Shown here piece after piece: positions 42,090 through 50,559 of a stretch of DNA of 64,000 nt. The position numbers and the translations under genes are program-made. Positions within the stretch are counted from its first letter, which is position 1; every line of letters begins with the position of its first letter. The stretch spans positions 248,001 to 312,000 of the forward strand of contig NZ_JAGHRE010000002.1 in assembly GCF_017743935.1 (NCBI RefSeq), read 5' to 3'. Under the pieces are notes generated by a model, which worked only from the letters and a program-made list of their open reading frames with translations, was not told where the DNA came from and made no database searches. The stretch comes from Tropicibacter sp. R16_0 (GTDB lineage: Bacteria; Pseudomonadota; Alphaproteobacteria; Rhodobacterales; Rhodobacteraceae).

Positions 42090-43085
42090 ATGTTCAATGC
42101 ATTGGTTGTTGAAAAAGACGAAGAGAGTGGCAAGGCAAGCGCCGCGGTCCAGCAAATCGGTCTGGATGCTCTGCCTGAGGGTGAAGTGACCGTTGCGGTG
42201 GAGTATTCCACCGTCAACTACAAGGATGGTCTGTGCCTGAGTTCGAGCGGCGGTGGTCTGGTCCGCAAGTATCCGCATATTCCCGGCATCGACTTTGCTG
42301 GCACGGTCGAGGCGTCCAGCGATGACCGTTACAAGCCGGGCGACAAGGTGGTTCTGACCGGCTGGCGCGTGGGTGAGGCGCATTGGGGCGGTTACAGCCA
42401 AAAGGCCAACGTACGGGCCGATTGGCTGGTGCCGCTGCCCGAGGGGCTGGATGCACGACAGGCGATGGCTGTCGGAACGGCGGGTTTCACTGCGATGTTG
42501 GCCGTCATGGCGTTGGAAGATCACGGCATGACCCCGAACCACGGCCCGGTTCTGGTTACCGGTGCAGCAGGCGGCGTGGGCTCGGTCGCAACCGCGATCC
42601 TGGCCAACCTGGGCTATGAGGTGGCAGGTGTCACCGGGCGGCCCGAAACGGCCGATTACTTGAAATCCCTGGGCGCTACGCAGATCGTGGCGCGTGAAGA
42701 GATCAACGAGACCACCAAACGCCCGCTGGAAAGCGAAACATGGGCGGGCTGCGTCGATGCGGTTGGCGGTGCCATGTTGGCGCGGGTGTTGGGGCAGATG
42801 AAATACGGCGCTTCGGTCGCGTCGGTTGGTCTGGCCGGCGGTGCGGGCTTGCCTGCGACCGTCATCCCCTTCTTGCTGCGCGGTGTGAACCTTTTGGGCA
42901 TCGACAGCGTCATGCAGCCCTATGACAACCGTTTGCGCGCCTGGCAGCGGGTTGCAACCGATCTGCCGATGGACAAACTTGAGGCAATGATCCAGCCCGC
43001 GACGCTCAGCGACCTGCCGCAACTTGGCGCAGACATTCTGCAGGGTCAGGTAAAGGGCCGCGTCGTTGTTGATGTGAACGCCTGA
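42090..43085 (+). CDS. acuI: Acryloyl-CoA reductase (NADPH)
   Basis: MDR-family oxidoreductase reducing toxic acryloyl-CoA, formed from DMSP catabolism, to propionyl-CoA. 331 residues: YSTVNYKDGLCLSS and PHIPGIDFAGTVEASSDDRY match the AcuI subgroup (YhdH-like). The nucleotide-binding motif is VTGAAGGVGSVATAIL. Directly downstream of dmdA (88 bases) as in Ruegeria, so the two are co-expressed. A GGGGAGAAACG site precedes ATG 42090 and a strong terminator ends the unit. Confidence 0.95.
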   Translation: MFNALVVEKDEESGKASAAVQQIGLDALPEGEVTVAVEYSTVNYKDGLCLSSSGGGLVRKYPHIPGIDFAGTVEASSDDRYKPGDKVVLTGWRVGEAHWGGYSQKANVRADWLVPLPEGLDARQAMAVGTAGFTAMLAVMALEDHGMTPNHGPVLVTGAAGGVGSVATAILANLGYEVAGVTGRPETADYLKSLGATQIVAREEINETTKRPLESETWAGCVDAVGGAMLARVLGQMKYGASVASVGLAGGAGLPATVIPFLLRGVNLLGIDSVMQPYDNRLRAWQRVATDLPMDKLEAMIQPATLSDLPQLGADILQGQVKGRVVVDVNA

Positions 43086-43118
43086 ACCTACATTCAAAAT
43101 GTCGCTTTTGACACAGGA

Positions 43119-43146
43119 CCCCGCAGCGCAATCTGCGGGGTTTTTT
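43119..43146 (+). terminator. Intrinsic terminator after acuI
   Basis: CCCCGCAG (43119-43126), loop CGCAAT, CTGCGGGG (43133-43140), then TTTTTT. Marks the end of the DMSP operon and puts the BCCT gene in its own unit. Confidence 0.9.
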
Positions 43147-43338
43147 ATTGATCGCCTAATCAAAAACCCTTGCGACACTTGATGTTGCGTTTCCGACTTC
43201 GCATTCCGAAGACTGAATTGATCTCGAGAAAAAACCGACCGGGATGTCGTTTTCGTCCGCCATGGCGTCCCTTTTGCTGCGCCCATCGGGCCGGTATTTC
43301 CGGATCACGGCCACACTCAATCATGGGAGTGAGCCTAT

Positions 43339-44919
43339 ATGTCCGAAAAGAAGGAGACCGACTATGAGGTCGGTCAAGACAATGTTCAGGTCTTGGGCCT
43401 GGACATCCACAACCCGGTGTTTGCCGTATCCGGTCTGACGATCGTTGCATTTGTTTTTTTCTCGCTGGTCTTTCGCGAACAGGCCGGTGAATTCTTCGGC
43501 TGGCTGCGGGTGGCGCTGACCTCGCGGTTCGACTGGGTCTTCATGATCGCCTGCAACATCTTTGTGCTGTTTTCGCTGCTGCTGATCGTGACGCCCTATG
43601 GCTCGATCCGTTTGGGTGGGGCCGATGCGAAGCCTGACTACAGCTATGCGGGCTGGATTTCGATGCTGTTTGCCGCTGGCATGGGCATCGGGCTGGTGTT
43701 CTGGGGCGTGGCCGAGCCGATCTCGCACTATGGTGCCAGCCTGGGTGGCGTTGCCACGGGCGAGGATGGCCTGCGCACCGACTGGGCACCGCTTGGGGCA
43801 GCAGCCGACAACCCACAGGGCGCGCGTGACCTGGCCATGGCCGCCACCATCTTCCACTGGGGTCTGCACCCTTGGGCGATCTACGCAGTCGTGGCCCTGG
43901 CGCTGGCCTTCTTCAGCTTCAACAAGGGACTGCCGCTGACGATGCGGTCGGTGTTCTATCCAATCTTTGGTGAGGCAACCTGGGGCCCCTTGGGTCACAT
44001 CGTTGACGTTCTGGCGGTGTTTGCCACCATCTTTGGTCTGGCGACGTCTCTGGGTCTGGGTGCAACGCAGGCGCTGGCGGGGCTCAACTATCTGTTTGGT
44101 GTGCCGGTGTCTGATGGCATGAAGGTGCTCTTGATCATCATCATCACCGCGTTTGCGCTGGTCTCGGTGGTTGCCGGGCTGGACAAGGGCGTCAAACGTC
44201 TGTCCGAGGCCAACATGATGCTGGCCGCTGCTCTGCTGGTGCTGGTTCTGATTGTCGGGCCGACCATCGCGATCTTGTCGGGATTCTTCACCAACTTGGT
44301 GGATTACGCCGTACAACTGCCCGCATTGTCGAACTGGATTGGCCGTGAAGACACCAACTTCATGCAGGGCTGGACCACATTCTACTGGGCGTGGTGGATT
44401 TCCTGGTCACCCTTTGTGGGTATGTTCATTGCACGCATTTCGCGCGGCCGTACCGTGCGTGAGTTCGTGACTTGTGTTCTGCTGATCCCAACCCTCGTGG
44501 GTGCCCTTTGGATGAGCGTGTTCGGCAACGCCGGACTGGAACAGGTCATGGCCGGTGGTGCCGAGGCGCTGCAAGACGCTGGCCTTGAGTTGAAGATGTT
44601 CGTGATGTTCGAGGCCTTCCCGCTGTCCAGCCTTCTGTCACTGGTGGGGATCATCCTGGTGGTGGTCTTCTTCGTGACCTCGTCCGATTCCGGCTCGTTG
44701 GTGATCGACACCATCACCGCAGGCGGCAAGACCAACGCACCCACGGCACAGCGCGTGTTCTGGTGCATCCTGGAAGGTGCGATCGCGATCGTGCTGCTGT
44801 TGGGCGGCGGTCTGGGGGCGCTTCAGGCAGCGGCGATTGCAACGGGCTTTCCCTTTGCCATCATCCTGGTGCTGATGTGCGTGTCGATCTTCATCGGCCT
44901 GTCGCGCGAAAAGCGGTAG
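43339..44919 (+). CDS. BCCT-family transporter (betaine/DMSP type)
   Basis: A 526-residue, 12-helix sodium-coupled carrier for quaternary ammonium or sulfonium compounds. GMGIG (114-118) in FAAGMGIGLVFWGVAEP is the substrate/sodium motif of glycine-betaine-type members. TTFYWAWWISWSPFVGMFIA is the aromatic binding box and BCCT signature, and SSDSGSLVIDT is the late helix. Next to dmdA-acuI it most probably imports DMSP, with glycine betaine as a second substrate. GGGAGTGAG precedes ATG 43339. Short N- and C-terminal tails give little room for an osmosensor domain like that of BetP. Confidence 0.9.
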   Translation: MSEKKETDYEVGQDNVQVLGLDIHNPVFAVSGLTIVAFVFFSLVFREQAGEFFGWLRVALTSRFDWVFMIACNIFVLFSLLLIVTPYGSIRLGGADAKPDYSYAGWISMLFAAGMGIGLVFWGVAEPISHYGASLGGVATGEDGLRTDWAPLGAAADNPQGARDLAMAATIFHWGLHPWAIYAVVALALAFFSFNKGLPLTMRSVFYPIFGEATWGPLGHIVDVLAVFATIFGLATSLGLGATQALAGLNYLFGVPVSDGMKVLLIIIITAFALVSVVAGLDKGVKRLSEANMMLAAALLVLVLIVGPTIAILSGFFTNLVDYAVQLPALSNWIGREDTNFMQGWTTFYWAWWISWSPFVGMFIARISRGRTVREFVTCVLLIPTLVGALWMSVFGNAGLEQVMAGGAEALQDAGLELKMFVMFEAFPLSSLLSLVGIILVVVFFVTSSDSGSLVIDTITAGGKTNAPTAQRVFWCILEGAIAIVLLLGGGLGALQAAAIATGFPFAIILVLMCVSIFIGLSREKR

Positions 44920-44942
44920 GCGCGCGGTAGCATGTTGAATCG

Positions 44943-44975
44943 GGGCCCCTGGGAGCAATCCTTGGGGCCCTTTTT
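44943..44975 (+). terminator. Intrinsic terminator after BCCT gene
   Basis: GGGCCCC (44943-44949), loop TGGGAGCAATCCTT, GGGGCCC (44964-44970), then TTTTT. Confidence 0.8.
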
Positions 44976-45054
44976 CTGTGGCTTGACCGAATTGGTGCAA
45001 AAGGTTTACCTCGACCCGTCCATCGGGTCGGAATCGACTTGAAGGGCTGCCGCG

Positions 45055-45180
45055 ATGTCGCATTATCTCTGCCAGAGAAATGACGGCGACACGGCTCGGC
45101 TGGAAGACCTGCCCTGTTCCGGAGACCCCGAAACAAGGATGGGGCGACCGGTCGAGATGTGGAGCTGCAAAAGGACATAG
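45055..45180 (+). CDS. Possible 41-residue leader peptide ORF
   Basis: ATG 45055 to TAG 45178-45180 encodes 41 residues beginning MSHYLCQRNDGD and ending VEMWSCKRT, with three cysteines. AAGGG lies upstream and its stop is 5 bases before the start of the desulfurase-like gene, whose own AAGGA lies in its last codons. That geometry suits translational coupling. There is no homologue I recognise; it may be fortuitous. Confidence 0.25.
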   Translation: MSHYLCQRNDGDTARLEDLPCSGDPETRMGRPVEMWSCKRT

Positions 45181-45185
45181 TGGCG

Positions 45186-46415
45186 ATGACAACCCTGGAT
45201 ATTGATTTTGTGCGCGCGCAGTTTCCGGCTTTTTCCGAAGCGGTTCTGCAAGGACAGGCTTTTTTTGAGAATGCAGGTGGCTCGTACACCTGTCAGCAGG
45301 TCATCAACCGACTGACCCGCTATTACACTCAGCGCAAGGTGCAACCCTATGCACCTTATGATGCCAGCCGTCTTGCGGGCGAGGAGATGGATGAGGCGCG
45401 CACGCGCATGGCTGCGATCCTGGGCGTTGAAACGGACGAACTGAGTTTTGGCCCATCGACGACGCAGAATACCTATGTGCTGGCGCAAGCCTTTCGTCAG
45501 TGGATGAAACCGGGCGAGGCCATCGTTGTTACCAATCAGGATCACGAGGCCAACAGTGGCCCCTGGCGGCGTCTGGCGGACGAGGGCATCGAGGTGCGCG
45601 AGTGGGCCATCGATCCGGAAACGGGGCATCTGAACCCAAGCGATCTAGAGGCTTTGCTGGACGAAAAGGTGCGCCTGGTCTGCTTTCCGCATTGCTCGAA
45701 TGTTGTCGGAGAGATCAACCCGGTGACCGAGATCACGGCCATCGCCCATGCGGCCGGTGCCTTTGTCTGTGTTGATGGCGTTTCCTACGCGCCGCACGGG
45801 TTCGCAAATGTGGGTGAGTTGGGGCCGGACATCTATCTGTTCTCGGCTTACAAGACCTATGGCCCGCATCAGGGCTGCATGGTGATCCGCCGTGCCTTGG
45901 GGGAACTGCTGCCGAACCAGGCGCATTATTTCAACGCCGATGTGCTGTACAAACGCTTCACACCCGCCGGACCGGATCATGCCCAAATCGCGGCCTGCGC
46001 CGGTATGGCGGACTATATCGAAGATCTGAGCGGCCATCATGGCGGCCCATCCGAAGGGCTGGCAGAAAAAGGGGCCTTTGCCCATGATCTTATGCGTGCG
46101 CATGAGGTGGCTTTGCTGCAGCCTCTGTTGGATTCCGTCAAGGACCGCAACTCTGTCCGGCTGATCGGCCCGGCGAACGCCGAACAGCGCGCGCCCACGG
46201 TTGCTTTGGGCCTGAACCGCCCTGCAGAGCCGGTGGCGGCAGAGTTGGCTAAGCATGGCATCATGGCAGGTGGTGGTGATTTTTATGCGGTGCGCGCCTT
46301 GCAGGCGATGGGGATTGATCCTGAAAATCAAGGTGTTCTGCGGTTGAGTTTCACGCATTACACCTCGAAGGATGAAGTGAACAAGCTGATCGAGGCCCTG
46401 GATCACGTGCTCTGA
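45186..46415 (+). CDS. Cysteine desulfurase-like aminotransferase class V (VC1184 type)
   Basis: A PLP enzyme of 409 residues related to SufS/Csd. FENAGGSYTCQQVI begins it, FGPSTTQNTYVLAQ and DHEANSGPWRRLA form the cofactor pocket, VCVDGVSYAPHG holds the Asp, and Lys223 in FSAYKTYGPHQG is the Schiff-base lysine. It lacks the typical SufS cysteine-loop signature, so desulfurase activity is uncertain; the subfamily is usually annotated only by similarity. ATG 45186 is taken as the start; ATG 45159 is an alternative, since the best AAGGA lies between them. Confidence 0.85.
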   Translation: MTTLDIDFVRAQFPAFSEAVLQGQAFFENAGGSYTCQQVINRLTRYYTQRKVQPYAPYDASRLAGEEMDEARTRMAAILGVETDELSFGPSTTQNTYVLAQAFRQWMKPGEAIVVTNQDHEANSGPWRRLADEGIEVREWAIDPETGHLNPSDLEALLDEKVRLVCFPHCSNVVGEINPVTEITAIAHAAGAFVCVDGVSYAPHGFANVGELGPDIYLFSAYKTYGPHQGCMVIRRALGELLPNQAHYFNADVLYKRFTPAGPDHAQIAACAGMADYIEDLSGHHGGPSEGLAEKGAFAHDLMRAHEVALLQPLLDSVKDRNSVRLIGPANAEQRAPTVALGLNRPAEPVAAELAKHGIMAGGGDFYAVRALQAMGIDPENQGVLRLSFTHYTSKDEVNKLIEALDHVL

Positions 46416-46444
46416 TCCGTACCCCAATACTGAAACCATGAAGT

Positions 46445-46476
46445 TCAACGGCGCCCTTTCCACACGGCGCCGTTGA
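46445..46476 (+). terminator. Strong hairpin after desulfurase-like gene
   Basis: TCAACGGCGCC (46445-46455), loop CTTTCCACAC, GGCGCCGTTGA (46466-46476): an 11-bp perfect stem but no T run, so it may be a Rho-assisted or mRNA-stabilising 3' end. Confidence 0.5.
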
Positions 46477-46615
46477 TCATTCAGACAATCAGGCATCCGC
46501 GCACTGCGTCGAAAACAGGCTGTTTCGCCCTGAAAACGGGGCTAAATCATTCAAAACTTGCCAGAAACACCATCTCGGCCTAGCCTTTACCCCAGAGCCA
46601 CCATGGGGAGGAAAG

Positions 46616-47824
46616 ATGGTTCTAACTTCGACCGAAGGGCAGAAAGATCTGCCAAGGTATTTCGCGCAGGTCCATCGGATGCTGCACAAGATGGAAGCTG
46701 GGCGTCTGGACATCGTCTTGCCAGACGGTCGAACGTTTCGATCCGAGGGTTCAAAACCTGGCCCAGTGGCGCAGATCGACGTGCATCATCCTGATCTTTT
46801 TGCAAGATTGATCCGCGAGGGGGACCTCGGTTTTTCCGATGCCTACCTTGAGGAATGGTGGAGCTCACCGGATTTGCGCGCCTTTATGGATCTTGTGCAT
46901 CAAGGCTCTGAAACCGTGTATGACCATTTCCCGGGCCGTGGGTTGATCCGCGCTTATGAGCGACTGCGCTTTTGGCTGCATCGCAATCACAAGGAGCAAG
47001 CCAAGAAGAACATCTCGTATCACTATGATTTGGGTAACGATTTCTACGCCCTCTGGCTCGATGATACGATGACCTATTCCAGCGCGTTGTATGAAACCGG
47101 ACAGGAAAGTCTGGAGAACGCGCAGACCGCCAAATACGCAAGCTTGATCGATGAAATGGGCGTGAAACCAGGTGATCACGTGTTGGAAATCGGTTGTGGC
47201 TGGGGCGGGTTCGCAGAATATGCGGCCAAGGAGCGGGGGTTGAAAGTCACGGGGCTGACCATCAGTCAGGAGCAGTTCAACTATGCGAAAGAGCGCATTG
47301 AAAACGCTGGACTTTCTGATCAGGTGACTTTCAAGCTGCAAGACTATCGCGATGAAACCGGCAGCTATGACGGTATCGCCAGCATTGAGATGTTCGAGGC
47401 GGTTGGGCAAAAATATTGGCCAACCTATTTCAGCACGGTTCATGACCGGCTGAAGCCCGGCGCCCAAGCCACCCTGCAGATCATCACGGTCAATGATACC
47501 CGATGGGAGGTCTACAAGAACGGTGTCGATTTCATCCAGAAACACATCTTTCCGGGCGGCATGCTGCCTGCGCCGAAGATCTTGCGCGAGCAGGTCGATC
47601 TGGCCGGGCTGACTTTCGTCAAATCCAAGGAGTTCGGCCAAAGTTATGATCTGACGCTGCGCCGATGGTACGACACGTTCAACGCCAAGTGGGAGCAGAT
47701 CACCGAAATGGGGTTTGACGACCGGTTCCGGCGGATGTGGAACTTTTACCTGACCTCTTGCGGTGCGGCCTTTTACATGGGCAACTGTGACGTGACCCAG
47801 ATCACCATTGCCCGCAAGGGCTGA
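46616..47824 (+). CDS. cfa: Cyclopropane-fatty-acyl-phospholipid synthase
   Basis: SAM-dependent methylation of unsaturated membrane lipid acyl chains to cyclopropane rings. The 402-residue chain has an N-terminal lipid-binding domain. The SAM site is VLEIGCGWGGFAEYA, and GLTISQEQFNYA and SIEMFEAVGQKYW are characteristic of Cfa. The catalytic-region QKHIFPGGMLP is intact. GGGGAGG precedes ATG 46616. It is followed 27 bases later by trgA. Confidence 0.93.
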   Translation: MVLTSTEGQKDLPRYFAQVHRMLHKMEAGRLDIVLPDGRTFRSEGSKPGPVAQIDVHHPDLFARLIREGDLGFSDAYLEEWWSSPDLRAFMDLVHQGSETVYDHFPGRGLIRAYERLRFWLHRNHKEQAKKNISYHYDLGNDFYALWLDDTMTYSSALYETGQESLENAQTAKYASLIDEMGVKPGDHVLEIGCGWGGFAEYAAKERGLKVTGLTISQEQFNYAKERIENAGLSDQVTFKLQDYRDETGSYDGIASIEMFEAVGQKYWPTYFSTVHDRLKPGAQATLQIITVNDTRWEVYKNGVDFIQKHIFPGGMLPAPKILREQVDLAGLTFVKSKEFGQSYDLTLRRWYDTFNAKWEQITEMGFDDRFRRMWNFYLTSCGAAFYMGNCDVTQITIARKG

Positions 47825-47851
47825 AGCTCGACCAAGGAAAGACCCCCCGAA

Positions 47852-48292
47852 ATGCCCGACGCCGCCCGTCTTGTTGCCGCCCTGAGCCTGGCCCTGATTG
47901 CCTTTATTGTTTCGGGCCTGGTTATGCCGCTGATGCCCGAAGGGATGGATTTCGGCTATTTTACCTGGGTGAATGTGGGCTTAGGGGTGATCTGCGGCTG
48001 GGTTGTCATGGGCAAGCGGGCAGGGCGCGGCATCACGCCTGCGATCAACAACGGCGTAACCGGAGTTTTGGCACTGCTCTTCTGGGGGCTGTTTGTGCAA
48101 GGCGCGTACGAGATGTTCCGCCAGGCCATGCGCAACCGGTTTGACGGCCCGTTCGAAGCTTTGGGTGCTATTTTCACGATCGGGTTCGATTATGGGCTTA
48201 CCATCATGGTTCCCAGTATTATATGGACCTTGCTTGTCGGCGGCGTGCTGGCCGGTCTCGCGACCGAGTTTGCTTGGCGTCAGTGGCGGTAA
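47852..48292 (+). CDS. trgA: TrgA-family membrane protein (tellurite resistance)
   Basis: A 146-residue protein with four hydrophobic helices (AALSLALIAFIVSGLVMPLM, FTWVNVGLGVICGWVVMG, VTGVLALLFWGLFVQGAYEM, IMVPSIIWTLLVGGVLAGLA). The order trgA-trgB-cysK matches the tellurite-resistance locus described in Rhodobacter sphaeroides. Molecular action is unknown. AAGGAAAG precedes ATG 47852. trgB starts 25 bases after. Confidence 0.83.
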   Translation: MPDAARLVAALSLALIAFIVSGLVMPLMPEGMDFGYFTWVNVGLGVICGWVVMGKRAGRGITPAINNGVTGVLALLFWGLFVQGAYEMFRQAMRNRFDGPFEALGAIFTIGFDYGLTIMVPSIIWTLLVGGVLAGLATEFAWRQWR

Positions 48293-48317
48293 GTTTTCTG
48301 AACAAAAGGTTCATTTC

Positions 48318-49439
48318 GTGTCCGATCTTTTTTTCTACGGCACCCTTCGGTACGTGCCGCTGCTGGAACTTGTGCTGGGCCGCACTGCGGATCACATCAA
48401 TCTGACGAAGGCTGAATTGCACGGCTATGGCGCCTACGCGGTGCGCGATCAGATTTTCCCCATGGTCGACAAGGGTGAGGGGCGCGTTACCCACGGCCTG
48501 CTGGTGCAGGGGCTGACGCCCGAAGATATCGAACGCCTGATCTATTACGAAGGCGGGTTTGACTATGACCTGCATACCTTGCCGCTGCGCACCGCCAAGG
48601 GCGAGGATGTGATGGCAGAGGTGTTCATTCCCGCACCTGGCCTATGGGAGCCGTCGACGCCCTGGTCGCTCGACGATTGGGCCGCCGAATGGGGAGAGTT
48701 GACGGTTCTGGCCGCCGAAGAGGTCATGTCGCATTTTGGCCACCTACCAGCGTCCGAGATCGTACCACGCTTTCCGGCGATCCGCATGCGGGCGCAAGGA
48801 CGGCTGGCAGCGCGTCGGCGCGAGGCAAGCCCCGACTGGGACACATCCCGCGACGTGGTGTTGCAGGAACATGGGCGTCCGTATCTGGGATATTTCACCA
48901 TGGAAGATGCGACGCTGCGACATCGCCACTTTGATGGCTCGATGGGGCCTGTCCTGCACCGCAGCGCCCTGGTGAACGGCCAAGCAGCGGTCATCCTGCC
49001 TTACGACCCGGTCCGCGATTGCGTGCTGGTGGTCGAACAGTTCCGGGCACCGGCTTATCTCATCGGCGATCCCAACCCCTGGCAGATCGAAGCGGTCGCG
49101 GGAATGGTCGATCCCGGGGAATCACCCGAGCAGGCCGCTCGCCGTGAAACCCGTGAAGAGGCCAATGTCGAGGTCACAGAGCTGTTTTCAGCGGGCGATG
49201 GCTATTCCAGCAGCGGCTCGTCGACGGAATTCCTTCATCTTTTTGTGGGTCTGGCCGATCTGGCCGAACCTGCCTCGACTGGCGGGCTCGAGACTGAAGG
49301 CGAGGACATTCGCAGCCATATCGTTCCCTTCGCGGCATTCATGGACCAGTTGGATCAAGGCAAGCTGAAAAACGTTCCGCTCATCTCGATTGCCAATTGG
49401 CTGGCCCGAAACCGTGAGCGGCTGCGCGCCGATATTTGA
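48318..49439 (+). CDS. trgB: TrgB: gamma-glutamylcyclotransferase-like plus NUDIX hydrolase fusion
   Basis: A 373-residue two-domain protein. The N-terminus (SDLFFYGTLRYVPLLELVLG) is a GGCT-like cyclotransferase fold. From about residue 190 it is a NUDIX domain whose box reads GMVDPGESPEQAARRETREE followed by ANVEV, with the usual second Gly replaced by Asn. ADP-ribose pyrophosphatase-like activity is likely for the NUDIX half. GTG 48318 is the start: homologues begin at SDLFFYGTL and AAAAGG lies upstream; earlier in-frame ATGs lie inside trgA. Adjacent to trgA and cysK as in R. sphaeroides. Confidence 0.85.
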   Translation: MSDLFFYGTLRYVPLLELVLGRTADHINLTKAELHGYGAYAVRDQIFPMVDKGEGRVTHGLLVQGLTPEDIERLIYYEGGFDYDLHTLPLRTAKGEDVMAEVFIPAPGLWEPSTPWSLDDWAAEWGELTVLAAEEVMSHFGHLPASEIVPRFPAIRMRAQGRLAARRREASPDWDTSRDVVLQEHGRPYLGYFTMEDATLRHRHFDGSMGPVLHRSALVNGQAAVILPYDPVRDCVLVVEQFRAPAYLIGDPNPWQIEAVAGMVDPGESPEQAARRETREEANVEVTELFSAGDGYSSSGSSTEFLHLFVGLADLAEPASTGGLETEGEDIRSHIVPFAAFMDQLDQGKLKNVPLISIANWLARNRERLRADI

Positions 49440-49523
49440 TCGGCGCCGAGGTGCGATGACAGCTTGAGGTCGCGTCACCTGAACGATAAACCTGTTACAC
49501 ATCTTCAGAACTTTGGGGGCACC

Positions 49524-50558
49524 ATGCGCATTGCACGCGATCTGGCCGACGCCGTAGGCAAAACACCTTTGATCCGGCTGCGCCGCGTCAGCGAAGAAAC
49601 GGGTTGTGAAATCCTGGGCAAGGCCGAGTTCATGAACCCCGGCCAATCTGTCAAGGACCGTGCGGCACTGTACATCATCAAGGATGCAATCGCGCGCGGT
49701 GATCTGAAGCCCGGCGGCACCATCGTCGAGGGCACCGCAGGCAACACCGGGATCGGTCTGGCGCTGGTTGGCGCGTCCATGGGGTTCAAGACGGTGATCG
49801 TGATCCCCGAAACCCAATCCGAAGAGAAAAAGGACATGCTGCGTTTGGCCGGTGCCCAGCTGGTGCAGGTCCCCGCGGCCCCGTACCGCAATCCCAACAA
49901 CTTTGTGCGCTATTCCGAACGTTTGGCGCATGAATTGAACAAGACCGAGCCCAATGGCGCGATCTGGGCCAACCAGTTCGACAACGTCGCGAACCGCCAG
50001 GCGCATATCGAAACCACCGGGCCCGAGATCTGGGAACAGACCGGCGGTAAGGTGGACGGCTTTGTTGCCGCGGTTGGTTCAGGCGGCACGCTTGTTGGTG
50101 TGTCCGAGGTGCTCCAGCCCAAGGGCGTCAAAATCGGCCTGGCCGATCCCATGGGCGCGGCCCTGTTCAGCTATTACACCACGGGTGAGTTGGCGATGGA
50201 GGGCGGCTCAATCGCCGAAGGCATTGGCCAGGTGCGCATCACCAAGAACCTCGAAGGGTTCAAACCCGATCACGCCTATCAGATCCCGGATGCCGAGGCG
50301 CTGCCTTACATCTTTGACCTGCTGCGGGACGAGGGGCTGGTCATGGGCGGCTCGACCGCCATCAACATTGCGGGCGCCGTGCGCCTGGCCAAGGAGCTTG
50401 GCCCGGGCCACACCATCGTGACGATCCTGTGCGACTACGGCACGCGGTATCAGTCGAAGCTCTTCAACCCGGATTTCCTGCGCGAAAAAGAATTGCCAGT
50501 GCCCGAGTGGATGACCCGCGCCCCCAGCTCGATCCCCGGCGTGTTCGAGGACGTCTGA
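49524..50558 (+). CDS. cysK: Cysteine synthase A
   Basis: PLP-dependent O-acetylserine sulfhydrylase. The cofactor lysine is Lys44 in NPGQSVKDRAAL; EGTAGNTGIGLALVG is the substrate loop, and VGSGGTLVGVSEVL binds the phosphate. 344 residues is the longer Rhodobacterales form, with a C-terminal extension (YQSKLFNPDFL...SSIPGVFEDV). ATG 49524 is chosen; the region upstream to 49464 lacks an N-terminus like the family. Sits behind trgAB, and tellurite resistance in R. sphaeroides has been linked to cysK. Confidence 0.93.
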   Translation: MRIARDLADAVGKTPLIRLRRVSEETGCEILGKAEFMNPGQSVKDRAALYIIKDAIARGDLKPGGTIVEGTAGNTGIGLALVGASMGFKTVIVIPETQSEEKKDMLRLAGAQLVQVPAAPYRNPNNFVRYSERLAHELNKTEPNGAIWANQFDNVANRQAHIETTGPEIWEQTGGKVDGFVAAVGSGGTLVGVSEVLQPKGVKIGLADPMGAALFSYYTTGELAMEGGSIAEGIGQVRITKNLEGFKPDHAYQIPDAEALPYIFDLLRDEGLVMGGSTAINIAGAVRLAKELGPGHTIVTILCDYGTRYQSKLFNPDFLREKELPVPEWMTRAPSSIPGVFEDV

Positions 50559-50559
50559 C

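Noticed and set aside
40034-42217. 727-residue open frame on the minus strand
   Set aside because: Antisense to DUF1326 and dmdA, both with clear family matches and ribosome sites; no motif in the antisense product.
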